Below, in pieces: positions 1-8,210 of a DNA stretch of 54,130 nucleotides. The position numbers were made by a program, and so were the translations under genes. The notes beneath the pieces were generated by a model, which worked only from the letters and a program-made list of their open reading frames with translations, had not been told where the DNA came from and searched no databases. Source of the stretch: an uncultured Bacteroidia bacterium (GTDB lineage: Bacteria; Bacteroidota; Bacteroidia; Bacteroidales; F082); contig CAJVWU010000017.1 in assembly GCA_913009755.1 (NCBI GenBank), positions 1-54,130 on the forward strand. Direction: 5' to 3'. The number at the start of each line of letters is the position of its first letter. Position 1 is the first letter of the stretch.

Positions 1-190
1 CCTGGTTGCCTTTGCCACCGATAAAGGGATATCGGCCACTCAAAAAAAGGTGAAGGTATCTAAAGATAAAATCAAGATTCTTTTTAAAGCTTATGTCGGC
101 AGAAACATTCTTGATGAAAAAGGATTTTACCCTATTTTTCATGAAATTGACACAACCTTCAAACGGGCTGTTTCCGAACTGGAAAAATAG
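1..190 (+). CDS. C-terminal end of an S41-type (carboxy-terminal processing) peptidase, partial
   Basis: Only the last 62 codons are present, read in the frame starting at base 2 and ending in TAG at 188-190. The fragment holds a lysine-rich stretch, then an IKILFKAYVGRNI segment, then GFYPIFHEIDTTF and a short amphipathic end. This pattern resembles the all-helical tail that follows the protease domain in Bacteroidota S41 C-terminal processing peptidases, which cleave periplasmic proteins near the C terminus. The catalytic Ser/Lys region lies outside the window, so the assignment rests on tail resemblance only. It is followed by 92 bp of AT-rich intergenic DNA and the Fe-SOD gene on the same strand. 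Confidence 0.5.
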   Translation, partial: LVAFATDKGISATQKKVKVSKDKIKILFKAYVGRNILDEKGFYPIFHEIDTTFKRAVSELEK

Positions 191-243
191 CCACTCCACC
201 TCATAAGAAATGTTAACGGAAAGAAAGATAACCTTCTTTTATT

Positions 244-251
244 TATTTTTG
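244..251 (+). promoter_or_regulatory. Candidate -7 element for sodB (TATTTTTG)
   Basis: TATTTTTG matches the Bacteroidota -7 consensus TAnnTTTG and sits 31 bp before the sodB ATG. I do not see a TTTG at the right distance upstream, so it is a half-supported promoter. Confidence 0.4.
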
Positions 252-282
252 TAAAAAGTATTTTATAAACCTCTAAATTTTA

Positions 283-864
283 ATGACTATGGCTTACGAA
301 TTACCGAATTTACCTTATGGCTTAGATGCTTTGGAACCATACATATCGAAAGAAACCCTTGAGTTTCATTATGAAAAGCATCATGCCGCTTATGTTAACA
401 ATTTAAACAAACTGACCGAAGGCACTGTGTTTGCAACGGCCGGGCTTGAAGAAATCATCAAAAAAGCTGACGGCGGTATTTTTAATAACGGTGCCCAGGT
501 ATGGAATCATACTTTTTACTGGAACTGCATGTCACCCGAGGGGGGACATGAACCCTCAGGAGCTTTGCTCAATGCAATAAAAAGCGATTTTGGCAGCTTT
601 GAAGAATTTAAAGATCAATTCAGTAGAGCAGCGGCTACCTTGTTTGGTTCAGGCTGGGCATGGCTGGTAAAAACCCCGGACGGGAAACTTGAAATTGTTC
701 AGGAAAGCAATGCCGGAAACCCGATACGTAAAGGACTTGAACCCATTATGACCTGTGATGTCTGGGAACATGCTTATTATATTGATAAGCGCAACCGGAG
801 GCCTGCTTACATCGAAGATTTCTGGAAAGTTGTTGACTGGGAAACGATAGGAAAACGCATGTAG
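283..864 (+). CDS. sodB: Superoxide dismutase [Fe]
   Basis: Converts superoxide to oxygen and hydrogen peroxide in the cytoplasm. The 193-residue protein is complete and aligns end to end with Fe/Mn SODs. The metal ligands are H29, H76, D159 (in DVWEHAYY) and H163, a constant +3 offset from E. coli SodB numbering. The metal-tuning glutamine is Q72 in the AQVWNH segment, the iron-type position. The later SNAG segment also matches FeSOD rather than MnSOD, so iron is the likely cofactor, although Bacteroidota enzymes can be cambialistic. Two start codons are possible (ATG ACT ATG); the first is used here and the second at 289 would give the more usual N terminus. It faces glmS across a shared terminator. 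Confidence 0.95.
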   Translation: MTMAYELPNLPYGLDALEPYISKETLEFHYEKHHAAYVNNLNKLTEGTVFATAGLEEIIKKADGGIFNNGAQVWNHTFYWNCMSPEGGHEPSGALLNAIKSDFGSFEEFKDQFSRAAATLFGSGWAWLVKTPDGKLEIVQESNAGNPIRKGLEPIMTCDVWEHAYYIDKRNRRPAYIEDFWKVVDWETIGKRM

Positions 865-884
865 TTTTCCGGATGGGGCAAAAT

Positions 885-917
885 AAAAAAGCTGACTTGA
901 AAAAGTCAGCTTTTTTT
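885..917. terminator. Bidirectional intrinsic terminator between sodB and glmS
   Basis: An 8-bp stem (GCTGACTT at 891-898 with AAGTCAGC at 903-910) closes a GAAA tetraloop and is flanked by A6 on the left and T7 on the right. The A and T tracts let it end transcription from both converging genes. Confidence 0.9.
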
Positions 918-927
918 CTTGTTTTTT

Positions 928-2766
928 TTATTCTACTGTCACCGATTTGGCCAGGTTACGGGGCTGGTCAACATTGCAACCGCGTAAAATAGCAATGTAA
1001 TAGGCCAGTTTTTGTAACGGGATAGTAGCCAGAATGGGGACGAGCATTTCCTCGGTTTCCGGAATCTCGATTATATAATCGGCAATATCCCTTACGGTAG
1101 TATCGCCCTGCGTAACGATTGCTATTACTTTACCGTTCCGTGCTTTCACTTCCTGGATATTACTTACGACTTTATCGTATATGCCCACATGAGGCGCAAC
1201 AAATACAACCGGCATATTTTCATCTATCAGGGCAATGGGGCCGTGTTTCATTTCAGCTGCCGGGTATCCTTCGGCATGAATGTAAGAGATTTCTTTAAGT
1301 TTTAGTGCTCCCTCAAGGGCAACCGGGAAATTATATCCCCTGCCCAGATAAAGGAAGTTGGTGGCATCTTTAAATTCTTCGGCAATCAGCCTGATCACAG
1401 CATCATCCTTCAGCATTTCTTCCACTTTGTCAGGCAAACTATCCAGGGAATGAAGTATTTGCATTAACCTCGTTCGCGAAAGTGTTCCTTTCATCTGAGC
1501 CATGCGCAAAGCCATCAGCGTGAGAATAGTTACCTGTGCGGTAAAAGCTTTTGTGGATGCTACCCCGATCTCAGGCCCGGCATGCGTGTATGAACCGGCA
1601 TGGGTGGCACGCGGTATGGACGAACCGACAACATTGCATATTCCCAGGATGGTAGCCCCTTTGCTTTTGGCCAGTTGTATGGCTGCCAGCGTATCAGCCG
1701 TTTCCCCCGATTGGGAAATGGCGATAATCACATCGTTTTCGTCAATAATCGGGTTCCGGTACCTGAATTCAGATGCATATTCCACCTCAACGGGAATACG
1801 GGCCAGGTCTTCAAAAAGATACTCACCAACCAGCCCGGCATGCCAGGATGTGCCACAGGCAATAATAATTATCCGCTTGGCTTTCGCTATTTTCTGTTCA
1901 TATTCTTTCACACCACCCAACGAAACAATCCCTTTTTGCGCTTTTAGTCTTCCACGCATACTGTCGCGTATGGAACGGGGTTGTTCGTTAATCTCTTTAA
2001 GCATAAAATGCTCATATCCCCCTTTTTCCAGTTCTGCAAGATTCCATTCCAATTGTTGGATATAAGGGGTTTTTTCTTTGTTTTTTATGCTTTTAATTTT
2101 CAATTCCTGATTCCGGGTAATGATGGCGACCTCTTCGTCTTCAAGATAAACAACGTCTTTTGTGTATTCAATAATTGGGGTTGCATCCGAGGCAACGTAA
2201 TAATCATTTTTTCCAATACCGATCACCAAAGGACTGCCTTTTCGGGCTACAATCAGCGTATTGGGATGATCTTTTGAAAGGATCACCATGGCATAAGCAC
2301 CCACAACCTGGTTCAATGCCAACCGGACGGCTTCATCAAGCAAAACCCCTTCATTTGTCCTGATATCTTCTATCAGGTTAATCAGCACTTCCGTATCGGT
2401 ATCCGACTCAAATTTATAGCCCCTATTTATCAGTTCTTCTTTTAAGGTTAAATAGTTTTCGATGATTCCATTGTGAATGATGGCCAGCGATTTGGACTGT
2501 GAAAAATGGGGGTGGGCATTTATCTGGTTTGGTTCGCCATGGGTTGCCCAACGGGTATGGGCAATGCCAATGGTGCCCTCAAGGGTGCGGCCATTTAAAT
2601 ATTCCTTTAGTTCCGATACTTTTCCTTTGGTTTTAAAAACATGGATTGTATCATTCAGCAAGGCTATTCCTGCACTGTCATAACCACGATACTCAAGCCG
2701 TTGTAGTCCTTTTATTAGTATTGGATAAGCTTGTTTTGGCCCTATATAAGCAACAATTCCGCACAT
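928..2766 (-). CDS. glmS: Glutamine--fructose-6-phosphate aminotransferase (isomerizing)
   Basis: Makes glucosamine-6-phosphate from fructose-6-phosphate and glutamine, the entry step to UDP-GlcNAc for peptidoglycan and LPS. The 612-residue length is normal. The N-terminal class II glutaminase domain begins MCGIVAYIG with Cys2 as nucleophile and contains the HTRWATHG and HNGIIENY motifs. Two SIS domains follow (about residues 290-430 and 460-600), with ACGTSWHAG, ISQSGETADT and the C-terminal DQPRNLAKSVTVE typical of the isomerase loop. There is no sign of a glmS ribozyme in the 95-bp leader, as expected outside Firmicutes. The upstream DUF4270 and glycogen-synthase genes on the same strand are its usual Bacteroidota neighbours. 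Confidence 0.97.
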   Translation of the reverse strand: MCGIVAYIGPKQAYPILIKGLQRLEYRGYDSAGIALLNDTIHVFKTKGKVSELKEYLNGRTLEGTIGIAHTRWATHGEPNQINAHPHFSQSKSLAIIHNGIIENYLTLKEELINRGYKFESDTDTEVLINLIEDIRTNEGVLLDEAVRLALNQVVGAYAMVILSKDHPNTLIVARKGSPLVIGIGKNDYYVASDATPIIEYTKDVVYLEDEEVAIITRNQELKIKSIKNKEKTPYIQQLEWNLAELEKGGYEHFMLKEINEQPRSIRDSMRGRLKAQKGIVSLGGVKEYEQKIAKAKRIIIIACGTSWHAGLVGEYLFEDLARIPVEVEYASEFRYRNPIIDENDVIIAISQSGETADTLAAIQLAKSKGATILGICNVVGSSIPRATHAGSYTHAGPEIGVASTKAFTAQVTILTLMALRMAQMKGTLSRTRLMQILHSLDSLPDKVEEMLKDDAVIRLIAEEFKDATNFLYLGRGYNFPVALEGALKLKEISYIHAEGYPAAEMKHGPIALIDENMPVVFVAPHVGIYDKVVSNIQEVKARNGKVIAIVTQGDTTVRDIADYIIEIPETEEMLVPILATIPLQKLAYYIAILRGCNVDQPRNLAKSVTVE

Positions 2767-2861
2767 ATTAACTTAAGTTTTTAGTAAGTTTAATCCTTTT
2801 ACGCAGATAATTCCATTTTGTTTACCAAAGGTTAAAAATAATACTTTTTGGATTGCAGGCT

Positions 2862-4223
2862 TTAAGGAGATAGATTTGTGTAAAGGATATTAAGTTTTAA
2901 ACGCCTCTCCTTAAAAGTTGTATCATTTCCATTGAAAATAAAACGATTTGGATAATACCAGGGTTTACTCACATAAAGCGAAAGGCCATAGTTGTTTTTT
3001 GTGGTATCATCAATGAAGGACTGTACATACTGGGTGATACGAAATTCATAAGAATTTGAAGACGCAATATACGTCCCTCCGAAATAATCTTCACCGATTT
3101 CATGATCCGGGAGAAATTGGTTTGAACCATCTTCCCGAATCTCATATAAAAGCAATTTGGGTGGGGCACCATTGAACGGTTTTTCTTCAGCACCGCTAAG
3201 TACAAGTTTGGCTTCGTTGATGGCGATAACTCCCATATTCCTCCAACTCTTCATGTCGCTGATTTTTATAAAACCTTTTACACCACCTGCCCCCTGCACA
3301 TAAAATCTTTCTTTCCCCAGCGCAGTATCGCCGTTTATTACCTGTTGTTTGAAAAGATGGTCCCCGCTAAGAAAATTATGGGTAAACCTGTTTATCCTGG
3401 CCGCTGCTGATGTGGTAGAATATTTATAACGTAGTGAATCCTGATCGTTGTTGCCGTAATAAATGGTGAGATTAGTCGTAATGGAAGTAAGATCAAATGA
3501 AATCAGGGAGCCGTTTGAGTAAACAGGTTCGGCAACAATATACAATCCGTTAAAGAATCGCAGGAAAGTTTCATTATCGGCCATGTCATCCGCACTAAGG
3601 CTCAACAGTTTTTCTCCAAGTACCGTACTTCGGTCACTTAATGAAAAGCGGAGGGCAGGAGCAATGGTGTCACCGTCAACCACAATACTGTCAACCGGAT
3701 TGGGGACAAATGAAAAATCGGCATAATCGGTAGAAAATACCGAGACGACTTTATTTGAGTAATACAACGAATCGTTTGAAATGCTGTCATTCATTTCGTA
3801 AACGTGCAGGGTTTGCATGGTATTGGTATCCCCATAATCAAGGCCGTTATAGGTGAGTTGTAATACCAGCGAATCAAGTGTTGGATTTTCCCCGAAATCA
3901 TGATTCGGAACTGACAAAAGAAACTGAATATAAAAACCTGCATTGGTGGCGCCAAATACCGGATCATTAATACTCCCCACCATATTTGTTACAAGGTGGT
4001 CGGAACGTATTGAATCTTGCGGAAGAGAGTAAGCATAAACCGATGAAGTATCGGTATAGAACAATTTCAACTTGCTGTCTTCAGGTTGGATAATAGCCCC
4101 AATTTGCCCGGTAGGTTTTGAACACTGCGAAAAAAGTAATAAAACAAAAACAAATAAAATAAGATATCCGGGATTGAACCGGTGATTAAACCGGGTTTTA
4201 TTCTTCGCCAATAATGCTGTCAT
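2862..4223 (-). CDS. DUF4270 family lipoprotein
   Basis: Function unknown; DUF4270 proteins are Bacteroidota-specific predicted surface or outer-membrane lipoproteins. The chosen start (ATG at 4223) gives a hydrophobic signal followed by a lipobox ending FSQC, so the mature protein begins at that cysteine. After it come typical features of the family: an acidic DTSS segment, GSINDPVFG near the N terminus and a beta-rich body ending in a NRFIFNG..TFKERRLKL region. An ATG at 4256 would add 11 residues and a TTG at 4211 would shorten it. All options overlap the 3' end of the upstream glycogen-synthase gene, implying translational coupling. It lies in the usual glmS-DUF4270-glgA order. Confidence 0.85.
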   Translation of the reverse strand: MTALLAKNKTRFNHRFNPGYLILFVFVLLLFSQCSKPTGQIGAIIQPEDSKLKLFYTDTSSVYAYSLPQDSIRSDHLVTNMVGSINDPVFGATNAGFYIQFLLSVPNHDFGENPTLDSLVLQLTYNGLDYGDTNTMQTLHVYEMNDSISNDSLYYSNKVVSVFSTDYADFSFVPNPVDSIVVDGDTIAPALRFSLSDRSTVLGEKLLSLSADDMADNETFLRFFNGLYIVAEPVYSNGSLISFDLTSITTNLTIYYGNNDQDSLRYKYSTTSAAARINRFTHNFLSGDHLFKQQVINGDTALGKERFYVQGAGGVKGFIKISDMKSWRNMGVIAINEAKLVLSGAEEKPFNGAPPKLLLYEIREDGSNQFLPDHEIGEDYFGGTYIASSNSYEFRITQYVQSFIDDTTKNNYGLSLYVSKPWYYPNRFIFNGNDTTFKERRLKLNILYTNLSP

Positions 4224-5010
4224 AAAACTGATTGTATGCCACATAATAATCTTCACTGTCTAAATAATCGAGCATAGGTTTACCTGAACTTTTCGCATAT
4301 TCCAATATTTCAGGATTTACATCGGGGCTTCCCACAATTAATGCATCTGAACGGTCAATTGCCCCTTTCATAAACGAAACGTAATCTCCGCTCATATAGT
4401 GTCCGAAATCAGATTCTGACAATCCGTTCATTATGATTTTATCTTTGATCCGTTCCTGAAATTTCTCGTTAAATTCATCGTTGTAAAGTGAAAAGATGAT
4501 TTTCGAGTCAACAAATAACGGATTATCTTTATAGGCTGTTCGTACAAAAAGAGGGAGCAAACTGGCAAACCAACCGTGACAATGAATAAGGTCGGGGGCC
4601 CACCCTAATTTTTTAACGGTTTCCAATACTCCTTTTGCAAAGAAAACGCTTCGCTCATCATTATCATCAAAGAATTTGCCACTTTTATCGAAGAACATAA
4701 ATTTACGATGGAAAAAGTCCTCATTGTCAATAAAGTAAACCTGCATTCTGGCTTGTTGGATTGAAGCAACCTTAATGATCAGCGGATGGTCAATATCATC
4801 AATAATGAGGTTCATTCCCGAAAGCCGGATCACTTCATGAAGTTGATTTCTCCTTTCGTTGATCAGTCCGTAACGAGGCATGAAAGTCCGGATCTCCTTA
4901 CCACTTTCCTGAACCTTTTGCGGAAGTATCCTTCCGATTGAACCCATTGGCGTTTCTTCCAGATATGGCATAATTTCCTGGTTGACATAAAGAACCCTTT
5001 TCTTTTCCAT
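4198..5010 (-). CDS. Single-domain glycogen/starch synthase-like protein (GT5 N-terminal half)
   Basis: The 270 residues match only the N-terminal Rossmann half of GT5 glycogen synthases: an initial RVLYVNQE strand, an MPRYG segment near residue 47, and HCHGWFASLLP near residue 144. The C-terminal nucleotide-sugar domain of a full 470-500 residue GlgA is missing. The ADP-glucose-binding KxGGL motif expected just after the EIMPY segment is replaced by EETPMG, so the conserved lysine and both glycines are lost. The protein is therefore unlikely to be an active synthase by itself. Such short forms are common beside DUF4270 and panC in Bacteroidota, where they are annotated as glycogen synthase. 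Role unknown; it overlaps the DUF4270 gene and is led by its own candidate promoter. Confidence 0.8.
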   Translation of the reverse strand: MEKKRVLYVNQEIMPYLEETPMGSIGRILPQKVQESGKEIRTFMPRYGLINERRNQLHEVIRLSGMNLIIDDIDHPLIIKVASIQQARMQVYFIDNEDFFHRKFMFFDKSGKFFDDNDERSVFFAKGVLETVKKLGWAPDLIHCHGWFASLLPLFVRTAYKDNPLFVDSKIIFSLYNDEFNEKFQERIKDKIIMNGLSESDFGHYMSGDYVSFMKGAIDRSDALIVGSPDVNPEILEYAKSSGKPMLDYLDSEDYYVAYNQFYDSIIGEE

Positions 5011-5038
5011 GATTTATAATTTCGTGATTTTGAGGGTG

Positions 5039-5046
5039 CAAAGATA
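5039..5046 (-). promoter_or_regulatory. Candidate -7 element for the GT5-like gene (TATCTTTG on minus strand)
   Basis: Reads TATCTTTG on the minus strand, a perfect TAnnTTTG match, 28 bp before the start codon. No clear TTTG at -33. Confidence 0.4.
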
Positions 5047-5159
5047 GAAAAAATCATATTACACTTTTGCCCTGACAACGAATAAGTTTATCTTCCTGTT
5101 TTTCGTATTATGGATATTTTCTACCGTATCAATGGTTAAACTATAATGAAACCATTTGC

Positions 5160-6077
5160 TTACCCCCTGACAAATAACGCTTTCATGATATCCGAAGCCA
5201 TTTTAGGGTTTTCTTTTAAGCGACGGGTTGAATAGGCAAACCAGTTTTTTCCGAAAGGAACATAAACGCGGAGCCGGTGCCCGTTGTTTAAAATTGATTT
5301 ACGAAGCCCCGGGGTTACCCCATACAACATCTGAAATTCATAATTTTCAGGAGACACTTTATATTTCTCAATTAATTTGTAAGCTTCCTTAACAAGGTTC
5401 ACATCATGAGTTGCAATTCCCGGATAGATCCCCTGCTGAAAAATAAATTCAAGGTCTTCCAGGTAATGCTGGTTGATCTCTTCATATTTTTTATAAGCAA
5501 CTGACTCGGGCTCAACATATATCCCTTTGCAAAGCCTGTAATTAACCGGGTTTTCTTTCGAGTGAAGATCGAGTAACGATTTGATGTCATCAAGTGTTCG
5601 GCGCATATAAGCCTGAAATACCAAACCTACATTTTCGGGGAATTCTTTTTTTAACTTCCTGAACAATTCAATTTCAAGATCAACACATTGGGAGTCTTCC
5701 ATGTCAATTCTTACAAAATTGTTGAATTCAACCGCCTTTTTCACAATAATCCGGATATTTTGATAACAGGCTTCCTTATCAATCAGCAAGCCGAACATGG
5801 TGGGTTTTAATGAATAATTCCCGTTAATTTTATTTTTCTCTATATGATCGATGATCTCAAGATACTCATCACGGTTCGCCTCCGCTTCGCCAAGATCGGT
5901 TATAAATTCCCCCAAAAGGTCAATGGTGACCATAAAACCTTCGTCATTCAGCGACTTTGACGCTTTGATGGCATCATGAATAGTTTTCCCCGCAATATAT
6001 CTTTTCGAGAAAACCCAAACCAGATTTTTTGGCATTAATGGCAAAATTGAAGCCACAAATTTATTAAACCACATCAT
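5160..6077 (-). CDS. Proline dehydrogenase
   Basis: FAD-dependent oxidation of L-proline to pyrroline-5-carboxylate, normally at the inner membrane face. The 305-residue protein matches the monofunctional PutA/PRODH (beta-alpha)8 barrel: a DLLGEF strand, SLKPTMFG, RIDMEDS, LVFQAYMRRT, RLCKGIYVEP and the diagnostic C-terminal helix with YVPFGKNWFAYSTRRLKEN carrying the substrate-binding Arg pair. No P5C dehydrogenase domain or neighbour gene is present, so that step must be encoded elsewhere. Two ATGs (6077 and 6074) start the protein. It is monocistronic, with a candidate -7 box (6103-6110) upstream. The panC/panD genes often found upstream of the GT5-like gene are absent here and this gene occupies their place. 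Confidence 0.9.
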   Translation of the reverse strand: MMWFNKFVASILPLMPKNLVWVFSKRYIAGKTIHDAIKASKSLNDEGFMVTIDLLGEFITDLGEAEANRDEYLEIIDHIEKNKINGNYSLKPTMFGLLIDKEACYQNIRIIVKKAVEFNNFVRIDMEDSQCVDLEIELFRKLKKEFPENVGLVFQAYMRRTLDDIKSLLDLHSKENPVNYRLCKGIYVEPESVAYKKYEEINQHYLEDLEFIFQQGIYPGIATHDVNLVKEAYKLIEKYKVSPENYEFQMLYGVTPGLRKSILNNGHRLRVYVPFGKNWFAYSTRRLKENPKMASDIMKALFVRG

Positions 6078-6102
6078 ATTTAAAATGTATTTAAAAAGAA
6101 AG

Positions 6103-6110
6103 CAAAATTA
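6103..6110 (-). promoter_or_regulatory. Candidate -7 element for proline dehydrogenase (TAATTTTG on minus strand)
   Basis: Minus-strand TAATTTTG matches TAnnTTTG, 25 bp before the start codon; the -33 element is not evident. Confidence 0.35.
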
Positions 6111-6233
6111 TATTTTTAAGTTGCATCACCATAGGACTTTCATAATTTATAAAGGTTAAAAACAAAGAAGTTAACCGATAATTTAGTATGATGAACCGAC
6201 ATATAATTTGTAAAAAACCAAGCGCTTAAAAAA

Positions 6234-6265
6234 TTTGTTTATAAAGATAAATATCTTTACTTTTG
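6234..6265 (+). promoter_or_regulatory. Promoter of the DUF177-rpmF operon (TTTG-N20-TACTTTTG)
   Basis: TTTG at 6234-6237 and TACTTTTG at 6258-6265 are separated by 20 bp, the ideal Bacteroidota -33/-7 arrangement. The in-frame TTG at 6263 lies inside the -7 box and so cannot be translated from this promoter. That points to the GTG at 6284 as the start. Confidence 0.7.
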
Positions 6266-6283
6266 CCGCCCAATTTTAACAGG

Positions 6284-6790
6284 GTGAAAAAGGAGGGGGA
6301 ATTTATAATACCGTTTAAGGGGCTCAACCCCGGCCAACACCGGTTCACATTTAAAATTGATGATAAGTTCTTTGAAAGCTTTGAATACTTTGATAACGAA
6401 AGGGGAACCCTTGAAATTGAGGTAAATATTATCAGGGAAGCCGCATTGATTGATCTGCAATTTCTAATTTCCGGTGGTGTTAACCTGATATGCGACCGTT
6501 GTCTCGGCAATTATCAGCAACCCGTATCGGGAGAGTTCAGACTGATTGTAAAGTTTGGCAAAATTTACCTTGAAGAATCGGACGATGTAGTTATCTTACC
6601 CGTTGCACAAACAAGCCTTGATATTAAACAGTATATTTTTGAATACATCAATCTGATTTTACCGGTAAAAAGGGTACATTTAAATCCTGGTGATTGTGAC
6701 CGGGAGATGATCAAAAAACTAAAAAAATATTCAAAGCCGGAACATGATCCCCGATGGGATGTATTAAAAACATTAAAAATGAATAAGTAA
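6284..6790 (+). CDS. DUF177 (YceD-like) protein
   Basis: DUF177 proteins sit upstream of rpmF in most bacteria and are linked to 23S rRNA/ribosome assembly; the exact activity is not settled. The 168-residue product starts VKKEGEF then the family-typical IPFKGL, and contains a FKIDDKFFE segment and the CDRCLGNY pair of cysteines near residue 73. It ends in a charged PEHDPRWDVLKTL tail conserved in the Bacteroidota branch. The GTG start is chosen because the upstream TTG (6263) is inside the -7 promoter element and because the family normally begins only a few residues before IPFKGL. rpmF follows after 19 bp on the same transcript. Confidence 0.85.
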   Translation: MKKEGEFIIPFKGLNPGQHRFTFKIDDKFFESFEYFDNERGTLEIEVNIIREAALIDLQFLISGGVNLICDRCLGNYQQPVSGEFRLIVKFGKIYLEESDDVVILPVAQTSLDIKQYIFEYINLILPVKRVHLNPGDCDREMIKKLKKYSKPEHDPRWDVLKTLKMNK

Positions 6791-6809
6791 ACATTAAAAA
6801 AGTATAAAA

Positions 6810-7001
6810 ATGGCACACCCGAAAAGAAAAATATCAAAGACAAGAAGGGACAAAAGAAGGACGCATTACAAAGCCCAATTACCACAACTTGCCACCTGCC
6901 CCACGACAGGTACAGTACACGTTTATCACCGTGCCTATTATGTTGACGGTGACTTGTATTACAAAGGCAAATTGGTGTTGGAAAATGCTCGTGCCGAATA
7001 G
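6810..7001 (+). CDS. rpmF: 50S ribosomal protein L32
   Basis: Small basic component of the large ribosomal subunit, 63 residues, beginning [19 protein letters not shown], the invariant L32 signature. The usual four zinc-ribbon cysteines are almost gone: one remains in ATCPTTG, followed by HVYHRAYY and YYKGKLV. This is the C-minus form found in Flavobacteriia and relatives, which probably folds without zinc. It lies directly after DUF177 and before a strong terminator, the classical order except that plsX is not between rpmF and fabH. Confidence 0.97.
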   Translation: MAHPKRKISKTRRDKRRTHYKAQLPQLATCPTTGTVHVYHRAYYVDGDLYYKGKLVLENARAE

Positions 7002-7029
7002 GTTTATTACTGTTCCTGAAGAAAAAAAC

Positions 7030-7061
7030 ACTCCTGAAATTATCATGATCAGGAGTTTTTT
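7030..7061 (+). terminator. Intrinsic terminator after rpmF
   Basis: An 8-bp stem, ACTCCTGA (7030-7037) with TCAGGAGT (7049-7056), is followed by T5 (further T on the stem) and preceded by an A run. It separates rpmF from the independently promoted fabH. Confidence 0.85.
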
Positions 7062-7097
7062 GCATTAACCGGATCATCATTCGGTTTTTTAGACCAA

Positions 7098-7129
7098 TTG
7101 ACCATCCCGTTTAAAAAATATTAAATTTG
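7098..7129 (+). promoter_or_regulatory. Promoter of fabH (TTG-N21-TAAATTTG)
   Basis: TTG at 7098-7100 and TAAATTTG at 7122-7129 are 21 bp apart. The longest fabH frame could start at a TTG at 7127, but this lies within the -7 box, so the ATG at 7157 is the sensible start. Confidence 0.65.
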
Positions 7130-7156
7130 CCCATTGTTCCCCATAAATCAAAGATC

Positions 7157-8155
7157 ATGACAAAGATGACTGCAGCCATAACTGGTATTTACGGATGGGC
7201 TCCCGACTATATCCTGACAAATCAGGAACTGGAGAAAATGGTTGATACAAGTGATGAATGGATTACCTCCCGTACGGGCATTAAAGAAAGACACATTCTT
7301 AAAGGGGAAGGCCTGGGAACCTCTGATATTGGAACCGAAGCAGTGAAGGGTTTGCTTAAAAAAACCAATACTTTACCCGATGAAATAGACCTGCTGATAC
7401 TTGCCACCGTTACGCCTGACATGCTTTTTCCGGCATCGGCTAATATTATTGCTGATAAAGTCGGGATAAAAAACGCCTGGAGTTTTGATATAAATGCAGC
7501 TTGCTCGGGCTTTCTTTTTGCGCTGGTTACCGCTTCAAAATTCATTGAAACAGGACAGTACAAAAAGGTGATTTTGATTGGAGCTGATAAGATGTCAGCG
7601 ATCACTGATTATTCCGACCGGACAACTTGTATTTTATTTGGTGATGCAGGTGGCGCCGTATTGCTTGAGCCCAGTACAGAAGGCTACGGCATTCTCGATT
7701 CGCAAAATTATACCGACGGATCGGGACGTATTTATTTGCATCAAAAAGCCGGTGGCTCGGTAAAACCTCCCTCACACGAAACTGTTGATGCCCGCGAACA
7801 TTATATTTTTCAGGAAGGACAAGCCGTTTTTAAATTTGCCGTAAAAGGTATGGCTGACGTGTCGGAGGAAATAATGGAACGTAACAACCTGACCCGTGAT
7901 GACATTGCATACCTTGTTCCCCACCAGGCCAACATGAGAATTATTGATGCCACGGCAAGACGCATGAACCTTGACCCTAAAAAGGTGATGATCAACATAC
8001 AGCGTTACGGAAACACCACCAACGGGACAATACCCATGTGTTTATACGAATGGGAAGACAAACTGAAAAAAGGCGATAATCTTATCCTTTCAGCTTTTGG
8101 CGGTGGCTTTACGTGGGGCAGTATTTTCCTTAAATGGGCTTATGACCCAAAATAA
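7157..8155 (+). CDS. fabH: 3-oxoacyl-[acyl-carrier-protein] synthase III
   Basis: Starts fatty-acid elongation by condensing an acyl-CoA with malonyl-ACP. The 332-residue thiolase-fold protein carries the Cys-His-Asn triad: C116 in [10 protein letters not shown]256 in VPHQANMR and N286 in [10 protein letters not shown]. It ends with the FGGGFTWGS motif typical of FabH. The start at 7157 ([10 protein letters not shown]) is supported by family length and by the promoter box overlapping the upstream TTG; another ATG at 7166 is possible. It lies after the rpmF terminator with its own promoter and convergent to rodA. Other chain-elongation genes (fabF, acpP) are in this window at 26271-27773. Confidence 0.96.
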   Translation: MTKMTAAITGIYGWAPDYILTNQELEKMVDTSDEWITSRTGIKERHILKGEGLGTSDIGTEAVKGLLKKTNTLPDEIDLLILATVTPDMLFPASANIIADKVGIKNAWSFDINAACSGFLFALVTASKFIETGQYKKVILIGADKMSAITDYSDRTTCILFGDAGGAVLLEPSTEGYGILDSQNYTDGSGRIYLHQKAGGSVKPPSHETVDAREHYIFQEGQAVFKFAVKGMADVSEEIMERNNLTRDDIAYLVPHQANMRIIDATARRMNLDPKKVMINIQRYGNTTNGTIPMCLYEWEDKLKKGDNLILSAFGGGFTWGSIFLKWAYDPK

Positions 8156-8210
8156 AACCCTGACTTTCCGGCACTTATTTGATAATCGCACAACATCAGG
8201 TTACACTTCT

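Noticed and set aside
1502-2065. Plus-strand frame of 187 codons inside glmS
   Set aside because: Antisense to well-conserved glmS codons; composition is cysteine- and serine-rich without motifs.
2767-2861. glmS ribozyme in the glmS leader
   Set aside because: Leader is too short and AT-rich and shows none of the conserved ribozyme pairings; not expected in this phylum.
6565-7080. Minus-strand frame of 171 codons over DUF177 and rpmF
   Set aside because: Antisense to two recognisable genes and spans their terminator; no family resemblance.
8156-8210. Terminator between fabH and rodA
   Set aside because: CCTGA and TCAGG segments could pair but the stem is short, bulged and lacks a T run.
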